From Microbacterium esteraromaticum (GTDB lineage: Bacteria; Actinomycetota; Actinomycetes; Actinomycetales; Microbacteriaceae): DNA of 64,000 bases. Below the pieces are notes generated by a model. That model did no database searches, had not been told where the DNA came from, and was given only the letters and a program-made list of their open reading frames with translations. Where the stretch lies: NCBI RefSeq assembly GCF_028747645.1, contig NZ_CP118100.1, forward strand, positions 248,001 to 312,000, given 5' to 3'. Below, piece after piece: positions 25,628 through 34,112 of the stretch. The first letter of the stretch is position 1, and every line of letters starts with the position of its first letter. A program made the translations under genes and the position numbers.

Positions 25628-26302
25628 TCAGCCCTGGCGTCGCACCATCTCGGCGATCCAGGCCGGAGCGAATGGCGAGGTGCAGTTCGGCGGGGTCGGG
25701 TAGTCGGCGAGCACCTGCAGGCGGTTGCCGATCTCGAGGGCGCGCTCGCGGTGCGTCGGATGCTGGATGCCGATCTGCGCGAGGGTCTCGTTCATCGCCC
25801 ATTGCTCGCGCGACGGAGCATCCTTCAGCTCGCGCTCGATGCGGTCGAGCAGCGCGTCCAGGTCGAGTCCCTCCGGTTTCTTGACCACGCGCGCCGTGGT
25901 GAGCGACCAGGCTGCGGCGCGCGCATCGGCATCCGCGTCGTCGAACCACCGCTCCCGCAACGCTTCGGCGTGGGGTGACTTCTTGGCGATGTAGTTGACC
26001 AGCCAGTCGTGCGCCTTTGCCGAACGCGTGCTGCGCAGCATGCCGTCCACTTCGGCGACAGACAGCTCGCGTGGCTTGCTGATCAGCACGCCGAGCAGCT
26101 GCCCCGCGACGTCGTCACTCGCCCACAGTTCGCGCGCCAGATCGGTGTCCATGCCCACCCGCTTGGCCAGTGCTCGCAGTTTGGCCAGATTCACCCCGTG
26201 GGCGTCGCCGTGCCGCTCATTGACGGCACGCGCAGTGGGGTCTTCGAGTGCAGCGATTTCTGCCAAGGCATCAGTTGCAGTCATGGTCGACATGCTCATC
26301 AT
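25628..26302 (-). CDS. DNA alkylation repair protein (AlkD-like HEAT repeats)
   Basis: A 224-residue all-helical protein of the AlkC/AlkD superfamily of DNA glycosylases, which remove bulky or cationic alkylated bases. It shows the early motif GVNLAKLRALAKRVGMDTDLARELWAS and repeating helical pairs through DDADADARAAAWSL. No direct catalytic motif can be verified by eye. Several in-frame ATGs lie within the first seven codons (26302 to 26284), and none has a clear ribosome site. It is transcribed alone and divergent from putP. Confidence 0.78.
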   Translation of the reverse strand: MMSMSTMTATDALAEIAALEDPTARAVNERHGDAHGVNLAKLRALAKRVGMDTDLARELWASDDVAGQLLGVLISKPRELSVAEVDGMLRSTRSAKAHDWLVNYIAKKSPHAEALRERWFDDADADARAAAWSLTTARVVKKPEGLDLDALLDRIERELKDAPSREQWAMNETLAQIGIQHPTHRERALEIGNRLQVLADYPTPPNCTSPFAPAWIAEMVRRQG

Positions 26303-26315
26303 GGTAGGCGTGCTG

Positions 26316-26345
26316 TTGGCAGAAGTGGCCCCGGTTTTCTAGAAT
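26316..26345 (+). promoter_or_regulatory. Strong sigma-70-type promoter for putP
   Basis: TTGGCA (26316-26321) and TAGAAT (26340-26345) each match the vegetative consensus at five of six positions and are separated by 18 bp. The start codon lies 41 bp beyond the -10 box, with AGGAGG in between. The divergent AlkD-like gene starts just upstream. Confidence 0.75.
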
Positions 26346-26385
26346 CGGCAAGACCGCGGTGACCGCCACCGCAGGAGGGACGTCG

Positions 26386-27900
26386 ATGTCCGACCAGATC
26401 TTCACCTATGCTGCGCTCGCTCTCTACTTCGCGGCAATGCTCTTCATCGGCTACATCGCCTATCGGCGAACCGATGACCACGAGGACTACATGCTCGGCG
26501 GGAGGAATCTGCCGCCGTGGGTCGCGGCACTCAGCGCCGGTGCCTCCGACATGTCGGGCTGGCTCGTCATGGGTCTGCCCGGCGCGATCTACCTGACGGG
26601 CCTGATCGAAGCGTGGATCGCCATCGGTCTGACGATCGGTGCGTACCTCAACTGGCTGCTGGTCGCCCCGCGACTGCGCGCCTACACCGAGGTCTCGCGC
26701 AACTCGATCACCGTGCCGAGCTTCTTCGAGAACCGCCTGCGCGACAACACGCGCCTGCTGCGTATTCTCTCGGGCATCGTCATCCTGGTGTTCTTCACCC
26801 TGTACATCTCGGCCGGTATGGTCGCCGCGGGCGTGTTCTTCGAGAGCTCGTTCGGCGGTGAGTACCTGTTCGGCGTGGTGCTGATCGGTGTGATCACCCT
26901 GCTGTACACCCTCTTCGGCGGGTTCCTGGGGGCCTCGTTCACCGACGTCGTGCAGGGCGTGATGATGATCATCGCGCTGATTGTCGTGCCGATCGCGGCG
27001 GTCATCGCCATCGGCGGTATCGACGAGACCACCAGCCTGATCGCGGCGAACACCGGCGACGGACACCTCTCGTGGTTCGGTGGCACGGCCATCACCGGCG
27101 CCACGATCCTGGCGATCGTGTCGTCGCTCGCCTGGGGCCTGGGGTACTTCGGGCAGCCGCACATCATCGTGCGGTTCATGGCTCTGCGTTCGCCGCAGGA
27201 GGCCAAGAGCGCCCGCCGCATCGGCATGTCGTGGATGGTGATCTCGCTCTTCGGCGCGATCATCTCGGGCCTGGTCGGTATCGCCTACATGGCAGCCAAG
27301 GGCATCGACCTCGCCGACCCCGAGACAGTCGTGCTGGTGATGTCGCAGACGCTGCTGCACCCGTTCATCGCGGGTCTCGTGCTGGCCGCCGTGCTGGCCG
27401 CGATCATGAGCACGATCTCCAGCCAGCTGATCGTGTCGTCGTCGGCGCTGGTCGAGGACCTGTTCAAGGTTGTCCGCAAGGACGCGCCGAAGCCGAAGAC
27501 GCTCGTGCTGATGGGACGTGCGACCGTGCTGGTGATCGGCCTGATCGCCATGCTGCTCGCGTTCACCCCGAACGACACGATCCTCGAGCTGGTCTCGTTC
27601 GCGTGGGCCGGATTCGGTGCCGCGTTCGGTCCGCTGATCCTGCTCAGCCTGTTCTGGCGCCGCCTGACCAACTGGGGTGCCCTGGCGGGCATGTTCGTGG
27701 GAGCCGCGACGGTGTTCATCTGGAAGGCGCTTGACACCGGCCTCTACGAGTTGCTGCCGGCATTCGTGCTCGCCCTCGTTGTGGCGGTCGTGGTGAGCCT
27801 GCTCACCTACCGCAAGAACGACGAGATCGAGAAGGAGTTCACCGACACCGGGACGATGCTCACGCTGCCGCGTCCGCACGCGGTCGGCGACATGCCCTGA
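26386..27900 (+). CDS. putP: Sodium/proline symporter
   Basis: A 504-residue solute:sodium symporter with about thirteen membrane segments. The PutP landmarks DYMLGGRNLPPWVAALSAGASDMSGWL and ISSQLIVSSSALVEDL are present. The first covers the sodium-binding region of segment II, and the second is the conserved serine-rich segment. ATG 26386 follows AGGAGG by eight bases. It has its own strong promoter. The high similarity of these motifs to proline transporters makes proline the likely substrate. Confidence 0.92.
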   Translation: MSDQIFTYAALALYFAAMLFIGYIAYRRTDDHEDYMLGGRNLPPWVAALSAGASDMSGWLVMGLPGAIYLTGLIEAWIAIGLTIGAYLNWLLVAPRLRAYTEVSRNSITVPSFFENRLRDNTRLLRILSGIVILVFFTLYISAGMVAAGVFFESSFGGEYLFGVVLIGVITLLYTLFGGFLGASFTDVVQGVMMIIALIVVPIAAVIAIGGIDETTSLIAANTGDGHLSWFGGTAITGATILAIVSSLAWGLGYFGQPHIIVRFMALRSPQEAKSARRIGMSWMVISLFGAIISGLVGIAYMAAKGIDLADPETVVLVMSQTLLHPFIAGLVLAAVLAAIMSTISSQLIVSSSALVEDLFKVVRKDAPKPKTLVLMGRATVLVIGLIAMLLAFTPNDTILELVSFAWAGFGAAFGPLILLSLFWRRLTNWGALAGMFVGAATVFIWKALDTGLYELLPAFVLALVVAVVVSLLTYRKNDEIEKEFTDTGTMLTLPRPHAVGDMP

Positions 27901-27908
27901 GTCGGATG

Positions 27909-28934
27909 CTACGGGCGTGGCGGAGCCGTCGACGCGCGTACGACCAGTTCCGGTCGTACGTCGACGGCATCCGTCACGTCCGTGCCTTCCAGCTGCGAGA
28001 TGAGTCGCAGCGCCGCCGCACGCCCCATCTGCTCGAAGGGCTGGCGGACCGTGGTCAGGGCTGGTGACGCGAAGCCGGCCAGCGCGATGTCGTCGACGCT
28101 GACCACCGAGACGTCCTCGGGCACGCTGCGCCCCGCCTCGTGCAAGGCGCGGATCAGCCCGAACGCCATCTCATCGCTCGAGACGAACACTGCTGTGGCG
28201 TCGGGGATCGAGGCGATGATGCGCCCGGCGCGGTAACCCGACTCCGGCGTCCAGTCACCGGCGATGACCGGTGGCGGAGTGATGCCGCGCTCGGTGAGCA
28301 CCTGTTCCCACGCCTCTTGGCGCTGCTGCGTCTCGAGCCAGTACTCGTCACCGGGTACGTGCCAGACGGTCTTGTGGCCGAGATCGAGCAGGTGCTCGAC
28401 GGCGAGGCGCGCGATCGCATGCTGGTCGAGCAGCAGAGGTGCATCCGGATCGACCGAGGCGCGCTCGTTGCGCGTCGACGGGGTCCGGTCGGTGCGCAGT
28501 CGCATCGCCGGGCTGTCGAGTTCGACGGGGACGCCGAGGACGATACCTTCGGCGCCCTGCCGTTCGAGGCGGTCGAACGCCTCGATGAACGCCTCGGGCG
28601 AGGCGTGATCGGCGACGGAGGCGGTGGTCACGGTGTACCGATGGGCGGCGGCGGCCTGCTCGATGCCGACGCCGACCGCGGCGGTCGAGTAGCGGTCGGT
28701 CGATACGACGATGACGCCCAGGATGCGGGACCGGCCGGATGCCAGTGATGCCGCGGCCGCATGCACCCGATAGCCGAGCTCTTCGACGGCGGCGAGCACG
28801 CGTCGGGCGGTCTCGGGGCGCACGTTCTGCTGCCCGGACATCACCCGCGAGACGGTCTGCGTCGAGACCCCGGCCATGCGGGCGACGTCGACCTGGTTGG
28901 GTGCGCGATCTTCGGATGGGTGACGCGGAGACAT
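27909..28934 (-). CDS. LacI-family repressor of the beta-galactosidase locus
   Basis: A 341-residue LacI/GalR regulator. The N-terminal helix-turn-helix is NQVDVARMAGVSTQTVSRVMSGQQNVRPET, followed by the hinge SLASGRS and a periplasmic-binding-protein-like effector domain (residues about 70-335). It diverges from the GH35 gene. A shared sequence GAGCGCAAACA lies before that gene and, inverted, before the sugar ABC importer at 35.4 kb, so it probably represses both and responds to a galactoside. The effector is inference. Confidence 0.92.
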   Translation of the reverse strand: MSPRHPSEDRAPNQVDVARMAGVSTQTVSRVMSGQQNVRPETARRVLAAVEELGYRVHAAAASLASGRSRILGVIVVSTDRYSTAAVGVGIEQAAAAHRYTVTTASVADHASPEAFIEAFDRLERQGAEGIVLGVPVELDSPAMRLRTDRTPSTRNERASVDPDAPLLLDQHAIARLAVEHLLDLGHKTVWHVPGDEYWLETQQRQEAWEQVLTERGITPPPVIAGDWTPESGYRAGRIIASIPDATAVFVSSDEMAFGLIRALHEAGRSVPEDVSVVSVDDIALAGFASPALTTVRQPFEQMGRAAALRLISQLEGTDVTDAVDVRPELVVRASTAPPRP

Positions 28935-28992
28935 GTGCTCATGCTAGCGACCGTTCAGGATTGGCCGGTTCCCCCGGTGGATGCCACAATGA

Positions 28993-29003
28993 GAGCGCAA
29001 ACA
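28993..29003 (+). promoter_or_regulatory. Candidate LacI operator before the GH35 gene
   Basis: GAGCGCAAACA, 20 bp before the start codon. The exact reverse complement occurs at 35506-35516 upstream of the sugar-binding lipoprotein gene. The core GCGC with flanking A-runs is typical of LacI-family operators. Confidence 0.6.
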
Positions 29004-29022
29004 TCGTCTTCAAGGGAGATTC

Positions 29023-30786
29023 ATGTCCACCTCCGTATCCCCGTCGCTCGTCTGGCGCGACGGCGAGATCCTGCGCGACGGCAAGCCGCACCGCATCCTG
29101 TCCGGCGCGGTGCACTACTTCCGTGTGCACCCGGATCAGTGGGAAGACCGCCTGCGCCGGTTGGCTGCGATGGGCGCGAACACCGTCGACACCTACATCG
29201 CCTGGAACTTCCACGAGCGCGTCGAGGGCGAATACGACTTCTCGGGCTGGCGCGACGTCGCCCGCTTCATCCGCATCGCCGGCGACGTCGGCCTGGACGT
29301 CTTCGTGCGCCCCAGCCCCTACATCTGCGCCGAATGGTCGAACGGCGGCATCCCGTTCTGGCTCTCGGGACGCACCCGCGCCCTGCGCACGATCGACCCC
29401 GAGTTCCTCGCCGCGGTCGATGCCTGGTACGACCAGCTGATCCCGCAGCTTGTGCCGTTGCAGGCCGCCCACGGCGGGCCCATCCGCCTGATTCAGGTCG
29501 AGAACGAGTACGGCTCCTACGGCAGTGACGCCGACTACATGGCGCACCTGCGCGACGCGCTCACCCGGCGCGGCATGGTCGAACTGCTCACCACGGCCGA
29601 CGGCACCACCGCCGACATGGTGCGCAACGGCAGCACGCCGGGCGCCATGGGCACGTTCACCTTCGGCACCGGCGTGCCGGCCGCCGTCGAGCTGCGCCGC
29701 GACGACGAGCACCTGATGTGCAGCGAGCTGTGGGGCGGCTGGTTCGACCACTGGGGCGAGCAGCACCACGTGCGCTCGGCAGACAGCATGATCGCCACCG
29801 TCGACGAGCTTCTGCAGGCCGGCGGATCGGTCAGCATGTACATGGCGCACGGCGGCACCAACTTCGGGCTGTGGGCCGGCGCGAACCACGACGGCCTCAT
29901 CCAGCCGACCGTCACCAGCTACGACTCCGATGCTCCGATCGGTGAAGACGGCACGCTGAACGACAAGTTCCACGCGCTGCGCGCCGCCTTCGCCCCGTTC
30001 CACGACGGCGAACTGCCCGCGGTGCCCGACGCACCACGGCGCCAGTCTGCGGCATCCGCACCCCTGGCGACGCAGGCGCCGCTGCTCGACATCGTCCGCG
30101 CCGTGCCGGTGACGGCGCACGCACCGGTGCCGCTGACGTTCGAGGCGCTCGGCGCCGAAGACGGGCTCGTCGTCTACGAGGCCGACATCACCTACCCCGA
30201 GGGCGCGACCGTCGGCATTCTCGGGCTGCGCGACCGCGCCACGCTCTACCTCGACGACGTGCGCCTGGGCACGTTCGAGCACGACGGTGAGCACACCCTT
30301 GCGCTGCCCGCAGACGGCGGCAGCGGACGCCTGACGATCATCGTCGAGAGCCTGGGACGCATCAACTACGGCCCGTTCACGGGCGAGGCCAAGGGCATTC
30401 TGCAGGGCGTCGTCATCAACGGCCGCCGCTACGTGCACGGCTGGGACCACCGGGTGCTCGGCGACGCCGTGCCGTCGGGTGCGGGTGCGGATGCTGGCGG
30501 TGCGGCCGATGCCGCCGGCCTCGCTGCAGCCACCTTCGACGTGACCGATGTCGCCGATGCGTGGCTCGCGTTCCCCGGCGGGGCCAAGGGCATGGTGTGG
30601 CTGAACGGCTTCCTGCTCGGCCGCTACTGGGAGCGGGGCCCTCAGGAGACCCTGTACGCCCCGGCACCCCTCTGGCACGCGGGCACCAACGAGGTCGTCG
30701 TGCTCGACACCGACCGCCTCGGCGCCACCGTCGAGATCCGCGAACAGCCCGCTTTCGGCCCCGTCGAGGAGTTCATCGGCAGCTGA
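29023..30786 (+). CDS. Beta-galactosidase, GH35
   Basis: A 587-residue cytoplasmic GH35 enzyme with no signal peptide. The entry motif GEILRDGKPHRILSGAVHYFR and the TIM barrel are characteristic. The acid/base glutamate is in QVENEYGSYG and the nucleophile glutamate is in CSELWGGWFDHWG. AHGGTNFGLWAGAN is a further GH35 signature. C-terminal beta domains follow from about residue 370. ATG 29023 follows AAGGGAG. It hydrolyses terminal beta-galactosides imported by a transporter such as the one at 32-35 kb. Confidence 0.93.
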   Translation: MSTSVSPSLVWRDGEILRDGKPHRILSGAVHYFRVHPDQWEDRLRRLAAMGANTVDTYIAWNFHERVEGEYDFSGWRDVARFIRIAGDVGLDVFVRPSPYICAEWSNGGIPFWLSGRTRALRTIDPEFLAAVDAWYDQLIPQLVPLQAAHGGPIRLIQVENEYGSYGSDADYMAHLRDALTRRGMVELLTTADGTTADMVRNGSTPGAMGTFTFGTGVPAAVELRRDDEHLMCSELWGGWFDHWGEQHHVRSADSMIATVDELLQAGGSVSMYMAHGGTNFGLWAGANHDGLIQPTVTSYDSDAPIGEDGTLNDKFHALRAAFAPFHDGELPAVPDAPRRQSAASAPLATQAPLLDIVRAVPVTAHAPVPLTFEALGAEDGLVVYEADITYPEGATVGILGLRDRATLYLDDVRLGTFEHDGEHTLALPADGGSGRLTIIVESLGRINYGPFTGEAKGILQGVVINGRRYVHGWDHRVLGDAVPSGAGADAGGAADAAGLAAATFDVTDVADAWLAFPGGAKGMVWLNGFLLGRYWERGPQETLYAPAPLWHAGTNEVVVLDTDRLGATVEIREQPAFGPVEEFIGS

Positions 30787-30850
30787 CGCGCCGCGCCGCT
30801 GCCGCTCTCGCGACGCTGCCGCGCCGCGCCGCTTCGCGCCGCTTCTCCGC

Positions 30851-30917
30851 TGAGAAACCACTTCCCGTTCGAGAAACCACGCCACACGTGGTTTCTCAGA
30901 CGGGAAGTGGTTTCTCA
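30851..30917. repeat. Palindromic element A1, upstream of the nuclease-like gene
   Basis: A 67 bp near-perfect nested palindrome. Outer arms are TGAGAAACCACTTCCCG (30851-30867) and its exact complement (30901-30917). Inner arms are GAGAAACCACG (30871-30881) and CGTGGTTTCTC (30887-30897), with a 5 bp loop. The unit GAGAAACCAC thus occurs twice direct and twice inverted. A2 (32.0 kb) is a direct repeat of this element, and A3 (53.3 kb) is a diverged inverted copy. Confidence 0.85.
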
Positions 30918-30949
30918 CGGGTAGGGGGCAGGGCGAGGTGGGGAGGGAG

Positions 30950-30992
30950 TTGTCCACAGGGGGTGGGGGAGAGGGACGCGAACTTTCCACAG
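30950..30992 (+). promoter_or_regulatory. DnaA-box-like sequences upstream of the nuclease-like gene
   Basis: TTGTCCACA (30950-30958) equals the high-GC actinobacterial DnaA box, and TTTCCACAG (30984-30992) is a weaker relative. They are only two in number, in a G-rich leader between element A1 and the gene, so an origin is not indicated. They could be a DnaA-responsive promoter or chance. Confidence 0.3.
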
Positions 30993-31030
30993 GCGGGTTT
31001 CGGATGCCCGTGACCCGCCATCATCGTCGG

Positions 31031-32017
31031 ATGCCGTTCCAACTCGTCGACCGTGCCGTCACCGTTTCACCGTTGCCGCTGCTCCTCATCGAAGAAGCGC
31101 GGATGCTCGGGCAATCCGTCTCGCGGGCGACGCACCGCCGCATCCGCAAGGGCGTGTATGTCGATGGCGCCGCCTATGATGCGCTGAAGCCCTGGGAGCG
31201 GTACGCCGTGCGGGTGCTGGCGTTCGCCCGGCGGCATCCGTCGGCGGTGCTCTGCCTCGAATCCGCGGCGGTCGTGCTCGGCTTGCCGACGTTCGGCGAA
31301 GCCCGCGACATCCATGTCTACGATCCGGATCGCGCGGCATCCCGGCGCTTCGGCGACGTTGCCGTGCACACCAGCGACGATCCTCGCGCAGTGACGTCGG
31401 TCGATGGCATCCTCGTGACGACGATGATCGACACCGTCGTCGATCTCGCCCGCGTGCTGCCGCCCGCCCAGGCCCTCGCCGTGGTCGACGCGTCGATCTC
31501 TTCCGTGCAGGGCGGCTCGCAGGCTCTGCCCGAACTGTCGGCGCGGGCGGCGTCCCAGCGCGCCCGCCGCGGGCGCGTGCACCTGCGGTGGCTCTGGGAG
31601 TTCGCCGACGGGGCCGCCGAATCGCCGGCCGAGAGCGTCAGCCGGGCGGTGATCGAGTGGGTCGGCTTTCCGCGGCCAGTGCTGCAGCGCACGTTCCGGT
31701 ACGAGGGGCACCGCGATCGGGTCGACTTCCACTTTCCCGAATCGGATGCCATCGGCGAGGTCGACGGGTGGGAGAAGTACGCGCTGGCAGATCCGGATGC
31801 CGCGGCGCAGCGCCTTGCTGATGAGAAGCGCCGGGAGGACAGGCTGCGGCGCTACGGGCATCCGTTCGCTCGGTGGGATCTGGCCGAGGCGTGGCGGGTG
31901 GATCCTCTCGTTCGGGCGCTGCGCGCCGCCGGCATCCGACGTACGTACGCTCCCCACTCCACGTTCCTGGCGACTCTCGCGTCATACTCCCCACGCACGG
32001 TCCGAGCCTCTCGCTGA
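31031..32017 (+). CDS. DUF559/AbiEi-like protein with PD-(D/E)XK-type nuclease motif
   Basis: A 328-residue protein. The N-terminal 90 residues resemble the helix-turn-helix/AbiEi-like domain common in actinobacteria (RMLGQSVSRATHRRIRKGVYV). The C-terminal region resembles a DUF559 or Vsr-like endonuclease fold, with a glutamate in ESVSRAVIEW (near 201), VDFHFPES (near 232) and GEVDGWEKY (near 242), then an arginine-rich end. The start is uncertain, with an ATG at 31004 also possible and neither having a good ribosome site. The stop codon lies inside element A2, and element A1 lies upstream. Such genes are often annotated as antitoxin-like or hypothetical, and no partner toxin is adjacent. 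Confidence 0.6.
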   Translation: MPFQLVDRAVTVSPLPLLLIEEARMLGQSVSRATHRRIRKGVYVDGAAYDALKPWERYAVRVLAFARRHPSAVLCLESAAVVLGLPTFGEARDIHVYDPDRAASRRFGDVAVHTSDDPRAVTSVDGILVTTMIDTVVDLARVLPPAQALAVVDASISSVQGGSQALPELSARAASQRARRGRVHLRWLWEFADGAAESPAESVSRAVIEWVGFPRPVLQRTFRYEGHRDRVDFHFPESDAIGEVDGWEKYALADPDAAAQRLADEKRREDRLRRYGHPFARWDLAEAWRVDPLVRALRAAGIRRTYAPHSTFLATLASYSPRTVRASR

Positions 32018-32084
32018 GAAATCACTTCCCGTACGAAAAACCACCTCCCGCGTGATTTCTCAGACGGGAAGTGGTTTCTCAGCG
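32012..32084. repeat. Palindromic element A2, overlapping the nuclease-like gene's stop
   Basis: A 73 bp element. Outer 21 bp arms at 32012-32032 and 32064-32084 pair with one mismatch (core CTGAGAAATCACTTCCCGT against ACGGGAAGTGGTTTCTCAG). Inner arms are GAAAAACCAC and CGTGATTTCTC. The TGA stop of the preceding gene (32015-32017) is part of the left arm. It aligns with element A1 in the same orientation over its whole length with about ten differences. Confidence 0.85.
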
Positions 32085-32130
32085 GTGGGCGCGACGAGCG
32101 CGACGAGCGGGGCGGGCGCGCGGGCGGGGG

Positions 32131-33045
32131 TCAGCCCTTCACGGCGCCGGCGGCCAGGCCGCTGCGCCAGTAGCGCTGCAACGTGAAGAACAGGATCACC
32201 AGCGGGATGACCCCGAGCAGCGCGCCGAGCATGACCGCGCCCTTGTCAGGCGAGAAGTAGCTCATCATGCCGTACAGGCCCAGCGTGACGGGCTTGAGCT
32301 CGGGGCTCGAGACCATCATCAGCGGCAGCAGGAAGTTGTTCCACGTGGCCACGAAGATGAACAGGAAGATCGTCACCATGGCCGGGCTCAGCAGACGCAG
32401 CACGATCGTGAAGAAGATGCGCGCCTCGCTGGCTCCGTCGATCCGGGCGGCTTCGAGCAGCTCGGTCGGAACCGACGACTGCGCGAACACCATGCCCAGG
32501 AAGACCCCGAACGGCGAGACGGCCGACGGGATGATGATCGCCCAGATCGTGTTGGTCAACCCGAGCGCACTGAACTCGATGTACAGCGGCACGGTGAGCA
32601 GCGCCACCGGCAGCAGCAGGCCGGCCATGATGACGCCGACCGCGATCTTCTTGCCAGGGAACGCGAACTTCGCGATCGCGTAGCCGGCCATCACGGCGAA
32701 CAGCGTGCCGATCACGCCGGCGCTGACCGAGTACAGGATCGAGTTGGCCACCCAGCGCCAGAACAGGCCCTGGGTCCAGCCCATGAGGCTGTCGTAGTTG
32801 GTGTGCAGGTTCCAGTCGGCGAACCAGAACCCGAACGACGAGGTGAGGTCGGCGTTGTCCTTGGTGGAGGCGACGATCAGCCAGAACACCGGTACCAGGA
32901 AGTACAGCATCGCCACGACGAGGACGATGACGCCGAGCGTGCGGGCCAGCGGCGTCGGCGCGATCGAACGGGGCGGCTCATCGGCGCCGCGGGGCTTGCC
33001 TGCGCGACGGGGAACGGTTGTGAGAGTCGTGGATGCCATGATCAT
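32131..33045 (-). CDS. Carbohydrate ABC transporter permease, MalG type
   Basis: A 304-residue inner-membrane permease with six membrane segments. The EAA loop is ELLEAARIDGASEARIFFTIVLRLLSPAM, and the C-terminal SGLAAGAVKG is typical of MalG-like permeases of the CUT1 class. It overlaps the stop of the other permease gene by four bases. ATG 33045 is used, but the in-frame ATG at 33039 has better spacing to AAGGGAG. No ATPase gene is present, so a shared MsiK-type ATPase elsewhere is expected. Confidence 0.92.
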   Translation of the reverse strand: MIMASTTLTTVPRRAGKPRGADEPPRSIAPTPLARTLGVIVLVVAMLYFLVPVFWLIVASTKDNADLTSSFGFWFADWNLHTNYDSLMGWTQGLFWRWVANSILYSVSAGVIGTLFAVMAGYAIAKFAFPGKKIAVGVIMAGLLLPVALLTVPLYIEFSALGLTNTIWAIIIPSAVSPFGVFLGMVFAQSSVPTELLEAARIDGASEARIFFTIVLRLLSPAMVTIFLFIFVATWNNFLLPLMMVSSPELKPVTLGLYGMMSYFSPDKGAVMLGALLGVIPLVILFFTLQRYWRSGLAAGAVKG

Positions 33046-34025
33046 GCATCTCCCTTACGGCGCTGCAGCAGCGCGTAGACGATTGCGAGCGCACCGGCGA
33101 TGACGGCCATCAGCAGGGAGTAGGCCGAGGCGGGGCCGCTGCCCGAGGGTGAGATCTCACCCATCATCGAGTTGTAGGTGAGCATCATGGGCGTGAAGTC
33201 CTTGCCCATCCACGAGTTGGCGCCCTCCATGATCACCGGTTCGTTGAAGAGCTGGATCGTGCCGATGATCGATAGCAGCACGGCCAGCAGCGCGGCACCG
33301 CGCACCATCGGCACCTTGATGCGCGTGGCGATCTGAAAGCCGGTGGCGCCGTCGAGCCGGGCGGCCTCATACAGGTCGCGCGGGATCGCCTGGAGCGCCG
33401 ACAGGAAGATCAGCATGTTGTAGCCGGTGTACGTCCACGTGGTCATATTCGCCATCGACAGCAGGATCGTGCTCGGCGCCATGAAGTCGGTGCCGGCGGG
33501 CAGGTAGTCCATGAACGGCGACACCTCTGGCGTGTACAGGTACAGCCAGATCATCGCGGCGATCACGCCCGGCACGGCGTAGGGCAGGAAGAACGACAGC
33601 CGGAACAGCGCCGGTCGTCGCACGATGAACGAGTCCAGCAGCAGCGCCAGGGCCAGCGCCACGATGATCATCACCGGGATCTGGAACGCCGCGTAGAGCA
33701 CGACGCGACCCATACCGATCCAGAAGGCGCTGTTGCCGATGGCAAGGGCGAAGTTGTCGAAGCCGACGAAGGTGTCGACCAGTTCGCCGCCGCCGTAGAG
33801 CCCGCCGCCGGCGGGCATCTGGCTGTAGAACGCCGAGCGGATCGAGACGATGATCGGCACGAGGAAGACGACCGCGAACAGGATCGCGAAGGGCAGCAGG
33901 AACAGCCAGCCCGTGAGTCCTTCACGACGGATGCCCTTGCCTCGTCGTCTGCGCGGATGGAGGGTATCCGGGTCTCCGCCGGGCTGCGGCCCGGCGTTGC
34001 GCGTAGCACTGAGGGTAACGGTCAC
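33042..34025 (-). CDS. Carbohydrate ABC transporter permease, MalF type
   Basis: A 327-residue CUT1 permease with six membrane segments, a basic cytoplasmic leader and the EAA loop DLYEAARLDGATGFQIATRIKVP. GTG 34025 was chosen because AAGGA lies ten bases upstream. A GTG at 34049 is also in frame but would sit three bases from a strong hairpin. It pairs with the downstream MalG-type permease. Confidence 0.9.
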   Translation of the reverse strand: MTVTLSATRNAGPQPGGDPDTLHPRRRRGKGIRREGLTGWLFLLPFAILFAVVFLVPIIVSIRSAFYSQMPAGGGLYGGGELVDTFVGFDNFALAIGNSAFWIGMGRVVLYAAFQIPVMIIVALALALLLDSFIVRRPALFRLSFFLPYAVPGVIAAMIWLYLYTPEVSPFMDYLPAGTDFMAPSTILLSMANMTTWTYTGYNMLIFLSALQAIPRDLYEAARLDGATGFQIATRIKVPMVRGAALLAVLLSIIGTIQLFNEPVIMEGANSWMGKDFTPMMLTYNSMMGEISPSGSGPASAYSLLMAVIAGALAIVYALLQRRKGDA

Positions 34026-34051
34026 GGCTAGTGCGTCCTTACTACTCACAG

Positions 34052-34086
34052 CGACGGCGGAGGGCCCGGGGTGCCCTCCGCCGTCG
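34052..34086 (-). terminator. Intercistronic hairpin after the sugar-binding protein gene
   Basis: CGACGGCGGAGGGC (34052-34065) pairs exactly with GCCCTCCGCCGTCG (34073-34086), a 14 bp stem with a 7-base loop and no U-tract. It lies between the lipoprotein stop (34113) and the first permease start. In ABC importer operons such hairpins lower downstream expression or protect the upstream mRNA, keeping binding protein in excess. Confidence 0.75.
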
Positions 34087-34112
34087 GCATCATGTGTTGT
34101 TGCGATCCGCGA

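Noticed and set aside
30851..30917. Element A1 as a simple terminator for GH35
   Set aside because: It can act as one, but the nested four-unit form, the direct copy A2 and the distant copy A3 are not explained by termination.
28939..30990. A 683-codon open frame on the minus strand opposite the GH35 gene
   Set aside because: It is an antisense shadow of a gene with intact GH35 catalytic motifs. Its translation is low in hydrophobic pattern and has no recognisable domain.
30950..30992. Replication origin
   Set aside because: Only two DnaA-box-like sequences, and no dnaA, dnaN or AT-rich unwinding region.
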